Source of the DNA: Streptomyces colonosanans
Lineage (GTDB): Bacteria > Actinomycetota > Actinomycetes > Streptomycetales > Streptomycetaceae
DNA: 64,000 bases
Assembly (NCBI RefSeq): GCF_001866645.1
Contig: NZ_MLYP01000041.1
Location: forward strand, 1 to 64,000
Direction: 5' to 3'
The position numbers and the translations under genes were made by a program. Of this stretch, positions 35,079 through 43,874 are shown piece after piece (positions within the stretch are counted from its first letter, which is position 1; each line of letters starts with the position of its first letter). Below the pieces are notes generated by a model. That model made no database searches, was not told where the DNA came from, and was given only the letters and a program-made list of their open reading frames with translations.

Positions 35079-36293
35079 TTATTCGGGCAGCGAGGTCAGC
35101 GCTTCCAGGCCGTCCTTGGCCGCTCCGCGGTTCAGCAGGGTGCCCTCGGTGCGCTTGAAGGCGAGCCGCAACCGCGCCCGCTGCTTGTCGGTCAGGTCGC
35201 CGTCACGGAGCGCGGCCGCCACGTCGACCAGGCGGTAGTCCTTGGCGTCGTCGGCAGTCGCCGCGACCGTGGAGCCGTCCACGGCGTTCTCCAGGTCCGG
35301 CGGAATCTCCACGAGGGTCGGCTCGAAGCGGGGCTCGACCTCCCACTTCCCGCCGCGCTCGGTGAACGTGAACCAGCCGATCACGCCCTCCTCGGTGAGC
35401 CCCGTGGGCACGTCGTGCCGGGCGACCTGGTTGCCGAGCCCATAGGCGATCCAGGTGCCGTCGACCTTCTCCATCGGCTGCACCACATGCGCGTGATGGC
35501 CGATGACCAGGTCGATCCCGGTCTTCTGGGCGATCTCCCGGGCGAACTTCAACTGCGGAGTCGAGGGGTCCGGATGGTGCTCGCGCCCCCAGTGAAGCGA
35601 CAGGATGACGACCTCGGCGCCCGCCTTGCGAGCACGCTGCTCGGCGGCTTTGATCCGTCCGAGGTCGGTCTGGTTGACCAGCCACGGCTTGTTCGCGGGC
35701 AGTTCGTGGGCGTTGAAGCCGAAAGCGAAGGAGATCTGCGCGATCTTCACGCCGTTGACGTCCATGACGAGCGGGGTGAGCGAATCCCGCTGCGTGCGGA
35801 ATGAGCCCGTGTGCTTCACGCCCGCGGCGTCCAGGGTGTCCAGGGTGCGCTTGACCCCCTTGTACCCGTGGTCGAGCGAGTGGTTGGAGGCGGTGGAGCA
35901 GGTGTCGTAACCGATGTCCTTGATCGTCGTGGCGACCTGCGGCGGCACGAGGAAGTTCGGGTAGCTCTCAAAGGGACCCTTCGGCTTGCCGAGCACCGGC
36001 TCCAGGTGACAGATCGCCAGGTCCGCCTTGCTGATCACCGGCTTGATACCCGCCATGAGGGGCCCGAAGTCCACGCCGGCCACACCCTTGCCCGTCCGCT
36101 CGGCGTCCTTGCGCGCCTGGTCGATGAGCTGAGGGTGCATCAGAATGTCCCCGGCGGCGGCGACGGTGAAGGTGCGTCCGCCGCCCCTCGCGTCGGCGTC
36201 GTCGCCGCCGAGCAGGCCGCACCCGGCGACGGAGGCGGTGAGGGCGAGCGAGGTCAGCAGGGTCAGCACGGTGCGGCTACGGCGTCTGGTCAC
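35079..36293 (-). CDS. capA: CapA/PgsA-family poly-gamma-glutamate protein, lipoprotein
   Basis: CapA/PgsA proteins are metallophosphatase-fold exported partners of PgsBC, needed for polymer transport or elongation. The 404-residue protein has a lipoprotein signal (TASVAGC), then the fold's motifs: FTVAAAGDILMHPQ, HLEPVLG in place of the usual NLE, TASNHSLDHGYKG, VILSLHWGREHHPDP and VIGHHAHVVQP. The GTG start gives the signal peptide directly. It is first in the leftward row of pgs-type genes and only 20 nt from the divergent gene at 36314, sharing its promoter region. Confidence 0.88.
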   Translation of the reverse strand: MTRRRSRTVLTLLTSLALTASVAGCGLLGGDDADARGGGRTFTVAAAGDILMHPQLIDQARKDAERTGKGVAGVDFGPLMAGIKPVISKADLAICHLEPVLGKPKGPFESYPNFLVPPQVATTIKDIGYDTCSTASNHSLDHGYKGVKRTLDTLDAAGVKHTGSFRTQRDSLTPLVMDVNGVKIAQISFAFGFNAHELPANKPWLVNQTDLGRIKAAEQRARKAGAEVVILSLHWGREHHPDPSTPQLKFAREIAQKTGIDLVIGHHAHVVQPMEKVDGTWIAYGLGNQVARHDVPTGLTEEGVIGWFTFTERGGKWEVEPRFEPTLVEIPPDLENAVDGSTVAATADDAKDYRLVDVAAALRDGDLTDKQRARLRLAFKRTEGTLLNRGAAKDGLEALTSLPE

Positions 36294-36313
36294 CCGGATA
36301 TCTTGGTACAACC

Positions 36314-37291
36314 ATGAGAGCAATCCGCCCGCGTATCATAACGATCGCAATAATTGTTCTGGCGCTCGCCGGCCTCGCAGGTGCCCTGACGGCCGTGCTC
36401 CGGATGTCCCACGACGAGGGAACGCCCACCGGCGACGGCGGTACCCACGGCCAGGCCGACCGCATCGACCTGGCGCGCGAGGTCGCCGACTACACGAGCC
36501 GGTTCGGCCCGAACCGCGGCTACCAGCGGCCGACACAGGCCGACCGCACCGGTGTCGCGGAGGCGGTCGGACTGCTTATCGACGGCCACCGCAGCCAGGC
36601 GGAGCAGCACCTTTCCCAGCTGGACCTCACCCTGCGCACCATCGTCGACCAGGTCTCCGGGCGCCGCTACGCCGAGGTGGCCGACCGCACGGAGGCAGCC
36701 GCGACGCCACGCGGCTGGGGACGGGTGTATCTCGACCTCGACAGCCGTCCACGCTGGTCGGTCCAGGTTCCGCACCCGGTCGCCGACCAGGGCACCGAGC
36801 AGTTGGGGGTACGCGTCCTACGCGGCTCCCCAGGGGGCGTTCTCGTCATTGCTGGAGCACATCGCAAATCCGGAATCGGCAATTCCGCAGATGTGGCCCA
36901 CCGCCGGGACACCGTCTTCCACGCCGTCTGCGCGGAACTGGCCCGTCGCAAAATGCCTGGAATCCAGCTTCACGGGTTCGCCGCCTCCTCGGCCCCCCAC
37001 TTCGATGTGATCACCTCGACGTCCTCGGGCTCGCTGGGCCGGTCGGAGGCCCGCCGTCTGGCCGGCGCCCTACGCGATCGCGATTTCCAGGTGTGCCGGG
37101 CATGGGCGCGTTCATGCCCGCTGGAGGGCCGGGAGAACATGCAGGGACGTGTCGCGCAGGACGAGCACATACCGTTCCTGCACGTGGAGTTCGCGCCCGC
37201 CCTGCGCGCGGACGGGCCCGCGACCGAGCGCGCGGCAGCCGCCGTCGCCGAGGTCACCCGGGGCTGGGCCGGCCGCTCCGTGTCAGGCTGA
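36314..37291 (+). CDS. secreted hydrolase-like protein of unknown family
   Basis: An N-terminal signal-anchor (residues about 8-28) precedes a soluble domain of about 270 residues. Conserved-looking islands are VPHPVADQGTEQLGVRVL, GVLVIAGAHRKSG, ADVAHRRDTVFHAVC, GIQLHGFAAS and HVEFAPALR; histidines and acidic residues in such spacing suggest a metal-dependent amidohydrolase or phosphatase-like fold, not unlike gamma-PGA hydrolases or N-formylglutamate amidohydrolases. I cannot place it in a named family. It shares a 20-nt divergent promoter gap with capA, so polymer turnover is a reasonable hypothesis. Confidence 0.55.
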   Translation: MRAIRPRIITIAIIVLALAGLAGALTAVLRMSHDEGTPTGDGGTHGQADRIDLAREVADYTSRFGPNRGYQRPTQADRTGVAEAVGLLIDGHRSQAEQHLSQLDLTLRTIVDQVSGRRYAEVADRTEAAATPRGWGRVYLDLDSRPRWSVQVPHPVADQGTEQLGVRVLRGSPGGVLVIAGAHRKSGIGNSADVAHRRDTVFHAVCAELARRKMPGIQLHGFAASSAPHFDVITSTSSGSLGRSEARRLAGALRDRDFQVCRAWARSCPLEGRENMQGRVAQDEHIPFLHVEFAPALRADGPATERAAAAVAEVTRGWAGRSVSG

Positions 37292-37295
37292 GGGC

Positions 37296-37709
37296 ATGTC
37301 CGAAACCGAAGGAATGCCGGGGAGCGAGGGCACCTCAGCGGCCCCGACGCTGTTCGTCGTCGACGGGGCGAACGTCGTCGGCTCCGTGCCGGACGGCTGG
37401 TGGCGCGACCGGCGGGCGGCCGCCGAGCGCCTGCGGGACCGGCTGGTGCCCTACGCGGTGTCCGGGCTGCCCGGACACCGCGGGCCGCTGGAGGTCGTGC
37501 TGGTCGTCGAGGGTGCGGCCCGGGGCGTGGTGTCCGTACCCGGCGTACGCGTCGAGCAGGCGCCCGGCAGCGGAGACGACCGCATCGTCGAGTTGGCCGC
37601 CCACGTCGGGGACCGCCCCTGTCTCGTCATCACGGCTGACCGGGAACTGCGCCGCAGGGTGGCGGAGTTGGGCGCGGACGTGGCCGGACCACGTACGGTG
37701 CTCGACTGA
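37296..37709 (+). CDS. NYN/PIN-like nuclease domain protein
   Basis: The 137-residue protein matches small NYN (PIN-fold) ribonucleases: first acidic residue in FVVDGANVVGS, central acidic pair in GSGDDRIVELA, and VITADREL with a further aspartate near the C-terminus. Such proteins cleave RNA using a magnesium site in the cytoplasm; the target here is unknown. The ATG is 2 nt after the upstream stop codon, so it may be co-translated with the hydrolase-like gene, though the products look unrelated. Confidence 0.72.
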   Translation: MSETEGMPGSEGTSAAPTLFVVDGANVVGSVPDGWWRDRRAAAERLRDRLVPYAVSGLPGHRGPLEVVLVVEGAARGVVSVPGVRVEQAPGSGDDRIVELAAHVGDRPCLVITADRELRRRVAELGADVAGPRTVLD

Positions 37710-37796
37710 GGGGCTCACGCCGGTACGGGCCCGCACAGGGCCGTACGGGACCGACGCGGGCTGCCCGTACACCCGCTCCGCCGGGCGGGCCCGAGC

Positions 37797-39287
37797 CTAA
37801 CGGGCCGGGGTCTCCTCGCGGCTGCTCAGGCGGCTGTGCGAGCGGCCGTAGAGGACGTACACGACGACGCCGATGACCAGCCAGATCGCGAACCGGAGCC
37901 AGGTCTCGGCGGGCAGATTCAGCATCAGCCACAGCGAGGCGCACACCGACAGGATCGGCACCCAGGGAACGAACGGGGTGCGGAAGGCGCGGTGCAGGTC
38001 GGGGCGGGTGTTGCGGAGGATGACCACGGCGATCGCGACCACGATGAAGGCGAAGAGCGTGCCGATGTTCACCAGCTCGGCGAGTTCACTGAGGCTGGTG
38101 AAGCCCGCGACGATGGCGACGACCACGCCGAGCAGGATGGTCGGCCGGTGCGGGGTCCTGAACCGCGGGTGGACTCGGGAGAAGAAGCGCGGCAGCAGCC
38201 CGTCGCGGCTCATCGCGAAGAAGACCCGGGTCTGGCCGAGCAGAAGGATCATGCAGACGCTCATCAGGCCGACGGCCGCGCCGAAGCTGATCACACCCGC
38301 GTACCAGGGGTGCCCGACGCCCTTGAAGGCGTCGGCCAGCGGGGCGTCGACGGAAAGACTGCTGTAGTGCTGCATTCCCGTGACGACGATCGACACCCCC
38401 ACATACAGCGCGGTGCAGATGAAGAGGGAGCCGAGGATGCCGCGCGGCATGTCCCGCTGCGGATTCCTGGTCTCCTCGGCCGCCGTCGCCACGATGTCGA
38501 AGCCGATGAAGGCGAAGAAGACGACGGACGCGGCGGTGAAGATGCCCATCACGCCGAAGTTGGACGGCGCCCAGCCGAACAGTAGCTGGATCAGCGGGGC
38601 CTTGAGATTCCCCCCCGCCGCCACCGGCACGGGCTCCGGAATGAACGGCTTGTAGTTGGCGCCGCTGGCGAAGAAGGCGCCCGCGATGATCACGATCAGC
38701 ACCACGGTCACCTTGATCGCGACGACGACCTGGGTGACCCGGGCCGAGAGCTTCACGCCGGCGACGAGGATGGCGGTGAGCACCAGGACGAGCACGGCGG
38801 CGAGAATGTCGAAGCCGAACCCCTGCGCCCCCTCCCGGCTGCCGAGCGCCGCGGGCAGATGCCAGCCCACGTTGTCCAGCAGCGAACGGACGTACCCGGA
38901 CCAGCCGACCGCCACCACCGCCGTACCCAGAGCGAACTCCAGGATCAGGTCCCAGCCGATGATCCAGGCGGGAAGCTCCCCGAGCGTGGCGTACGAGAAC
39001 GTGTACGCGGAACCGGCGACGGGGACCGTCGAGGCGAACTCCGCGTAGCACAGCGCGGCCAGCGCGCAGACGACACCGGCCACGACGAAGGCCAGGGAGA
39101 CGGCCGGGCCCGCGTTCTCCTTGGCCACCTTGCCGGTCAGCACGAAGATGCCGGTGCCGATGATGACACCGACGCCGAACACGGTCAGGTCCAGGGCGGA
39201 CAGGGACTTCTTGAGCGCGTGCTCGGGTTCCTCGGTGTCCTGGATCGACTGTTCGACGTTTTTCGTCCGGAAGAGGGCGCTGCTCAC
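37797..39287 (-). CDS. cationic amino acid APC permease
   Basis: The 496-residue protein has twelve hydrophobic segments and the APC signature VGVIIGTGIFVLTGKVAKENAGPA (cited in parts: VGVIIGTGIFVLTG) at helix 1, FIGFDIVATAAEE in helix 6 and MSRDGLLPRFFSRVHPRFRTP in the loop after helix 8, which together point to the cationic amino acid transporter subgroup (CAT/YfnA-like). It probably imports basic or neutral amino acids. The GTG start has GGGAGG 9 nt upstream. It is followed on its left by convergent genes and preceded by the dxs terminator. Confidence 0.88.
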   Translation of the reverse strand: MSSALFRTKNVEQSIQDTEEPEHALKKSLSALDLTVFGVGVIIGTGIFVLTGKVAKENAGPAVSLAFVVAGVVCALAALCYAEFASTVPVAGSAYTFSYATLGELPAWIIGWDLILEFALGTAVVAVGWSGYVRSLLDNVGWHLPAALGSREGAQGFGFDILAAVLVLVLTAILVAGVKLSARVTQVVVAIKVTVVLIVIIAGAFFASGANYKPFIPEPVPVAAGGNLKAPLIQLLFGWAPSNFGVMGIFTAASVVFFAFIGFDIVATAAEETRNPQRDMPRGILGSLFICTALYVGVSIVVTGMQHYSSLSVDAPLADAFKGVGHPWYAGVISFGAAVGLMSVCMILLLGQTRVFFAMSRDGLLPRFFSRVHPRFRTPHRPTILLGVVVAIVAGFTSLSELAELVNIGTLFAFIVVAIAVVILRNTRPDLHRAFRTPFVPWVPILSVCASLWLMLNLPAETWLRFAIWLVIGVVVYVLYGRSHSRLSSREETPAR

Positions 39288-39373
39288 GGGCTTACCTCCC
39301 ATGCTCGTCGTCCTCGACATGATCGAGAGGCGGCATGATGCGTATGCCCCGGAGTAGGCGGATTCACGCGAAT

Positions 39374-39413
39374 GGGCCGGTTTCGCCACCGGAACGGATG
39401 GCGAAACCGGCCC
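39374..39413. terminator. dxs terminator
   Basis: A 15-bp perfect stem (GGGCCGGTTTCGCCA and its complement) with a 10-nt loop begins 12 nt past the dxs stop on the minus strand, insulating dxs from the permease gene. Confidence 0.88.
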
Positions 39414-39424
39414 CTGCGGTCGTA

Positions 39425-41395
39425 TCAGTCGCGCGCCGGTTCGACCGGGTCCGCGGTCCGTGCGGCGGTCGTACCGTCGGTGGGGGTCCCCCCGTTCGAG
39501 CGAAGCCGAGCGGGGGGGAGTCCGTCGAGCTTGGCGACCAGCCCGGTGACCTGGCGGGCGATGTCCGGCGCGGTCAGCCCGATCTCCGCCATGACCTCCT
39601 TGCGGGAGGCGTGGTCGAGGAAACGCGGCGGGATGCCGAAGTCGCGCAGCGGCATGTCGACGCCCGCATCGCGCAGGGCCTGCGCGATCGCCGAACCGAC
39701 GCCGCCGACGCGCGAGTTGTCCTCGACGGTGACGACCACACGGTGCCGCTCGGCGAGCGGGGCGAGGGCCTCGTCGACGGGCTTGACCCAGCGCGGGTCG
39801 ACGACGGTGGTGGAGATGCCCTGCTTGTCGAGCAGGTCGGCGATCTCCAGGCACATGGGCGCGAGCGCGCCGACGGAGACCAGCAGGACGTCCGGTACGG
39901 GGACGTCGGCCTTGCGCAGCACGTCCATGCCGCCGACCTTGCCGACCGCGGGGACAGCCGGGCCGACGACGCCCTTGGAGTAGCGCAGCACGGTCGGCGC
40001 GTCGTCGACGTCGACGGCCTCACGCAGCTGGCCGCGCAGCTGCTCGGCATCACGTGGGGCGGCGATCCTGAGGCCCGGCACCACCTGGAGCATCGACATG
40101 TCCCACATGCCGTTGTGGGAGGCGCCGTCGTCGCCGGTGACACCGGCCCGGTCGAGCACGAAGGTCACGCCGCACTTGTGCAGGGCGACGTCCATGAGGA
40201 CCTGGTCGAAGGCGCGGTTGAGGAAGGTCGCGTACACCGCGAACACGGGGTGTACTCCGCCGGTGGCGAGGCCGGCCGCGGAGACCGCGGCGTGCTGCTC
40301 GGCGATACCGACGTCGTAGATGCGGTTCGGGAAGGCGTCCGCGAACTTCTTCAGGCCCACCGGGTGGAGCATCGCCGCGGTGATGGCGACGATGTCCTCG
40401 CGCTCGCGGCCGAGCTTGACCATCTCGTCGCCGAAGACGGAGGTCCAGCTGGCGGCGGCGGCCTTGATGGGCAGGCCGGTGTCGGGGTGGATCACGCCGA
40501 CGGCGTGGAAGCGGTCGGCCTCGTCCTCGACGGCGGGCTTGTAGCCGCGGCCCTTCTCGGTCAGACAGTGGACGATGACCGGGCCGCCGAACCGCTTGGC
40601 GCGGGCCAGCGCGGACTCCAGGGCCTCGATGTCGTGGCCGTCGATCGGGCCGACGTACTTCAGGCCCAGGTCCTCGAACATGCCCTGCGGGGCGATGAAG
40701 TCCTTCAGGCCCTTCTTGGCGCCGTGCAGGGTCTCGTAGAGCGGCCGGCCGACGACGGGCGTGCGCTCCAGCACCTCCCTCGTGCGGGCCAGGAACTTCT
40801 CGTAGCCGTCGGTGGTGCGCAGGGTGGCCAGGTGGTTGGCGAGACCGCCGATCGTCGGGGAGTACGAGCGCTCGTTGTCGTTCACGACGATGACCAGCGG
40901 GCGGTCCTTGGCGTCCGCGATGTTGTTGAGCGCCTCCCAGGCCATGCCGCCGGTGAGGGCGCCGTCGCCGATGACGGCGGCGACGTGGCTGTCGCGTTCG
41001 AGCAGCTGGTTGGCCTTGGCAAGGCCGTCGGCCCAGCCGAGGACCGTGGAGGCGTGCGAGTTCTCGATGATGTCGTGCTCGGACTCGGCGCGCGAGGGGT
41101 AACCGGACAGGCCGCCCTTGCTGCGCAGCTGCGAGAAGTCCTGGCGACCGGTGAGCAGCTTGTGGACATAGGACTGGTGGCCGGTGTCGAAGAGGACCTT
41201 GTCCCGGGGCGAGTCGAAGACGCGGTGCAGGGCGATGGTGAGCTCGACCACACCGAGGTTGGGGCCGAGGTGGCCGCCGGTCTTGGAGACGGCGCCGACG
41301 AGGAAGGTCCGGATCTCCTCCGCCAGCTGGTCCAGCTCCTCCAGGCTGAGCCGGTCCAGATCGCGCGGTCCCCTGATGCGGGTCAGCAGCGGCAC
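39425..41395 (-). CDS. dxs: 1-deoxy-D-xylulose-5-phosphate synthase
   Basis: Dxs condenses pyruvate and glyceraldehyde 3-phosphate with thiamine diphosphate, the entry step of the MEP isoprenoid pathway. The 656-residue protein has GGHLGPNLGVVELTIALH with HQSYVHK (ThDP histidine), the ThDP motif GDGALTGGMAWEALNN, and the transketolase domain VGIAEQHAAVSAAGLA with the catalytic glutamate. AAGGAGG precedes the GTG by 6 nt. The last about 40 codons are unusual because a GC-rich palindromic repeat has entered the reading frame; the core enzyme is complete before it. Confidence 0.96.
   Translation of the reverse strand: MPLLTRIRGPRDLDRLSLEELDQLAEEIRTFLVGAVSKTGGHLGPNLGVVELTIALHRVFDSPRDKVLFDTGHQSYVHKLLTGRQDFSQLRSKGGLSGYPSRAESEHDIIENSHASTVLGWADGLAKANQLLERDSHVAAVIGDGALTGGMAWEALNNIADAKDRPLVIVVNDNERSYSPTIGGLANHLATLRTTDGYEKFLARTREVLERTPVVGRPLYETLHGAKKGLKDFIAPQGMFEDLGLKYVGPIDGHDIEALESALARAKRFGGPVIVHCLTEKGRGYKPAVEDEADRFHAVGVIHPDTGLPIKAAAASWTSVFGDEMVKLGREREDIVAITAAMLHPVGLKKFADAFPNRIYDVGIAEQHAAVSAAGLATGGVHPVFAVYATFLNRAFDQVLMDVALHKCGVTFVLDRAGVTGDDGASHNGMWDMSMLQVVPGLRIAAPRDAEQLRGQLREAVDVDDAPTVLRYSKGVVGPAVPAVGKVGGMDVLRKADVPVPDVLLVSVGALAPMCLEIADLLDKQGISTTVVDPRWVKPVDEALAPLAERHRVVVTVEDNSRVGGVGSAIAQALRDAGVDMPLRDFGIPPRFLDHASRKEVMAEIGLTAPDIARQVTGLVAKLDGLPPARLRSNGGTPTDGTTAARTADPVEPARD
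39482..39523. repeat. palindromic repeat inside the dxs 3' end
   Basis: A GGGGGTCCCCCCG arm, a centre reading TTCGAGCGAAGCCGAG and a CGGGGGGGAG arm form an imperfect palindrome of about 42 nt. I recall near-identical elements dispersed in many Streptomyces genomes. Here it encodes part of the DGLPPARLRSNGGTPTDG tail of Dxs. Confidence 0.6.
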
Positions 41396-41512
41396 CCCGT
41401 GCCTCCTTGAAGTAGAGCTATGGCGAGCTTTCGCCGGGCTGAGTCTAATGTTCCGCCCGTGCGGATCATGGTCGGGCCTCGCATTCCGCGCCACACGTTC
41501 GGCCACACACGA

Positions 41513-41546
41513 CCGTGCCCGGCACCGCTGTGGGTGCCGGGCACGG
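41513..41546. terminator. xylFGH terminator
   Basis: A 14-bp perfect stem (CCGTGCCCGGCACC and complement) with a 6-nt loop lies 37 nt past the xylH stop on the minus strand, between it and dxs. Confidence 0.85.
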
Positions 41547-41582
41547 GTCGACGGGGCCGGTCCGGGCCCTACGGCCGGTGGC

Positions 41583-42878
41583 TCACGCCCGGCCCGCGGT
41601 CTTCTGGGTCTTGCGGGTGATCGAGTCGATCACCACGGTGGTGAGCAGCACGCCCGCGGTGATCATGTACTTCACCGGCTCCGCGATGGACTCCAGCTGG
41701 AGACCGTACTGGATCGATACGATCACCATCACGCCCAGCAGCGCGTTCCAGGTACGCCCGCGCCCGCCGAAGAGGCTGGTACCGCCGATGACGGCGGCGG
41801 CGATCGCGTTCATCAGCAGGTCACCGGTACCGGCGCTCTGGTTGGCCGAGGCGATCTTGGAGGCCAGGAACAGTCCGCCGACGGCCGCGAAGAACCCGGA
41901 GATCGCGAAGACCGAGATCCGGATGGCCGTGACGTTGATACCGGCACGACGCGAGGCCTCGACATTGCCGCCGAGCGCGAAGACCTTGCGGCCGTACGCC
42001 GTGCGGCGCAGCACGAAGTCGGTGAACACCAGGAAGGCCAGGAAGATCACCGTGGCCAGCGGCAGGCCCTTGTACTGGTTGTACATGTAGGCCGCGGCGA
42101 AGGCGACGACGGCCAGCAGGGCCGTGCGCAGGGCGGTCTCGCTGAGCGGGCGGGACGGGATGCCCGCGGCCTCACGGCGGCGGCTGCCCAGGAACGAGGT
42201 GGCGAAGAACACGGCGACCACGACCGCGGCCAGACCGTAGGCGGCCGCCACATCGGAGAAGAAGTACGTGGTCAGCTGGCCGATGAGACCGTCGCTGTTC
42301 AGGTTGATGGTGCCGTTGGCGCCCAGCACCTGGAGCATGAAGCCCAGCCAGAAGAGCAGGCCGGCCAGTGTCACGGCGAAGGCGGGAGCGCCGAGCACCG
42401 CGAAGAAGAAGCCGTGGGCCGCGCCGATGACCGCGCCCGCGGCGACAGCCACGAGCACCGCGGCCCATTCGGGCCAGCCCTGGTTGACGGCGGACACGGC
42501 CGCGAGGGCGCTGGCCGCACCGCTGACCGAGCCGACCGACAGGTCGATCTCGCCGAGCAGCAGAACGAAGACGATACCGACCGAGATCATGCCCGTGCCG
42601 ACCATCGTGATCGTGATGTTGCTGAGGTTCTGCGCGGACAGGAAGGCCGAGTTGAGGCTCTGGAAGATCACACAAATGGCGATCAGGCCGACGATGACGG
42701 GCAGGGAGCCCAGCTCACCGGCGCGCATCTTGCGCTTGAACTCCCCCACGTAGCCCGCGAGTCCCTGCTCGCGCACGAGGAGGCGGGGGTCGACCGCGGT
42801 CACCGCGGCCGCGGCGGCCTCGGAGTTCGCGACGGCGGGCGCGTCCTTCGGAGTTTCGGAGGTCTTGTCGATGCTCAC
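41583..42878 (-). CDS. xylH: sugar ABC transporter permease XylH
   Basis: The 431-residue protein is a RbsC/XylH-type permease with about ten hydrophobic segments; the pattern GMISVGIVFVLLLGEIDLSVGSVSG is the family signature (cited as LLLGEIDLSVGS), and AYGRKVFALGGNVEASRRAGI is the cytoplasmic loop that contacts the ATPase. With XylG and XylF it should import D-xylose or a related monosaccharide. Its GTG overlaps the stop of xylG (GTGA). The operon lies next to the ROK regulator rok7B7, which is reported to control it in S. coelicolor. Confidence 0.9.
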   Translation of the reverse strand: MSIDKTSETPKDAPAVANSEAAAAAVTAVDPRLLVREQGLAGYVGEFKRKMRAGELGSLPVIVGLIAICVIFQSLNSAFLSAQNLSNITITMVGTGMISVGIVFVLLLGEIDLSVGSVSGAASALAAVSAVNQGWPEWAAVLVAVAAGAVIGAAHGFFFAVLGAPAFAVTLAGLLFWLGFMLQVLGANGTINLNSDGLIGQLTTYFFSDVAAAYGLAAVVVAVFFATSFLGSRRREAAGIPSRPLSETALRTALLAVVAFAAAYMYNQYKGLPLATVIFLAFLVFTDFVLRRTAYGRKVFALGGNVEASRRAGINVTAIRISVFAISGFFAAVGGLFLASKIASANQSAGTGDLLMNAIAAAVIGGTSLFGGRGRTWNALLGVMVIVSIQYGLQLESIAEPVKYMITAGVLLTTVVIDSITRKTQKTAGRA

Positions 42879-43657
42879 TTGGAAACCTCCCCGTTCGTGC
42901 GCGCCGCACGGCGGGTCACAGCGTTTTCGGTGGCGCCGGTGATGGCGGAGATGATCTCCTCCTGCGAGGTGGTCTTCACCTCGAAGACGCCGTTGTTGCG
43001 GCCGAGGCGCAGCACCGCGACCTTGTCCGCCACGGCCTTCACGTCGGCCATGTTGTGGCTGATGAGGATCACCGCGTGACCGCGCTCGCGCAGTCGTTCG
43101 ATCAGGTCGAGGACCTGGGCGGTCTGCTCGACGCCGAGCGCCGCGGTGGGCTCGTCGAGGATGACCAGCTGGGGCTCGCCGAGCATCGAACGGGCGATGG
43201 CCACGGTCTGGCGCTGACCGCCGGACAGCGAGGCGATCGGGATACGCACGCTCGGGATCCGGATCGACAGGGTGGTGAGCAGCTCGCGGGCTCGCCGCTC
43301 CATCTCGACCTCGTCGAGGATGCCGCGCCTCTTGATCTCACGGCCGAGGAAGAGATTGCCGACGACGTCGATGTTGTCGCACAGTGCGAGGTCCTGGTAG
43401 ACCGTCGCGATGCCCAGGTTCTGGGCGTCGTTCGGCTTGTTGATCTGGACGGGCTTGCCTTCCCATTCGATGGCGCCCTCATCGATCGGGTGCACGCCGG
43501 CAATCGTCTTGACCAGCGTGGATTTTCCGGCGCCGTTGTCGCCGACCAGGGCGACCACCTCACCGGCGTGGACTTCAAGCTCTACGTCGGTGAGCGCCTG
43601 AACGGCACCGAACCGCTTGGAGACCCCGCGCAACGCCAGCACGGGCGTAGCGGACAC
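42875..43657 (-). CDS. xylG: sugar ABC transporter ATP-binding protein XylG
   Basis: The 260-residue ATPase has Walker A VGDNGAGKSTL, signature LSGGQRQTVAIARSM, Walker B LVILDEPTAALG and the H-loop LISHNMADV. It is a single-domain ATPase, half the size of the two-domain RbsA/XylG of E. coli, as is usual for this operon in actinobacteria. AAGGAG lies 9 nt before the GTG chosen; an in-frame ATG three codons upstream sits directly on that site. It is coupled to xylH by a 4-nt overlap, and a hairpin separates it from xylF. Confidence 0.92.
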   Translation of the reverse strand: MSATPVLALRGVSKRFGAVQALTDVELEVHAGEVVALVGDNGAGKSTLVKTIAGVHPIDEGAIEWEGKPVQINKPNDAQNLGIATVYQDLALCDNIDVVGNLFLGREIKRRGILDEVEMERRARELLTTLSIRIPSVRIPIASLSGGQRQTVAIARSMLGEPQLVILDEPTAALGVEQTAQVLDLIERLRERGHAVILISHNMADVKAVADKVAVLRLGRNNGVFEVKTTSQEEIISAITGATENAVTRRAARTNGEVSK

Positions 43658-43723
43658 GTGAACCATCTCCTTCGCCGCCTGACCCGGCGGAAGGTTGTGC
43701 AGAAGTGTGGAGGAAGTGTTCCC

Positions 43724-43778
43724 CTCCGGCGCCCCGCAATGAGCTTGCGGGGCTGGTGAACGCGGGGCGCCGGGGGAG
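43724..43778. terminator. hairpin between xylF and xylG
   Basis: Inverted arms CCGGCGCCCCGC (43726-43737) and GCGGGGCGCCGG (43762-43773) form a 12-bp stem around a 24-nt loop, extended by mismatched CTCC/GGGAG ends. Set between the binding-protein gene and the transporter genes, it probably lowers downstream expression or protects the xylF message, the usual way of making excess binding protein. Confidence 0.7.
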
Positions 43779-43874
43779 TTTCGGTGCGACAGATCGAACG
43801 TCGCCTGCCGGGGCACCAGTCCCGTACGGGCATTCAAGAGCGAAGTCCCGTACGGGGAAAGGGGCTCGGGCCGG

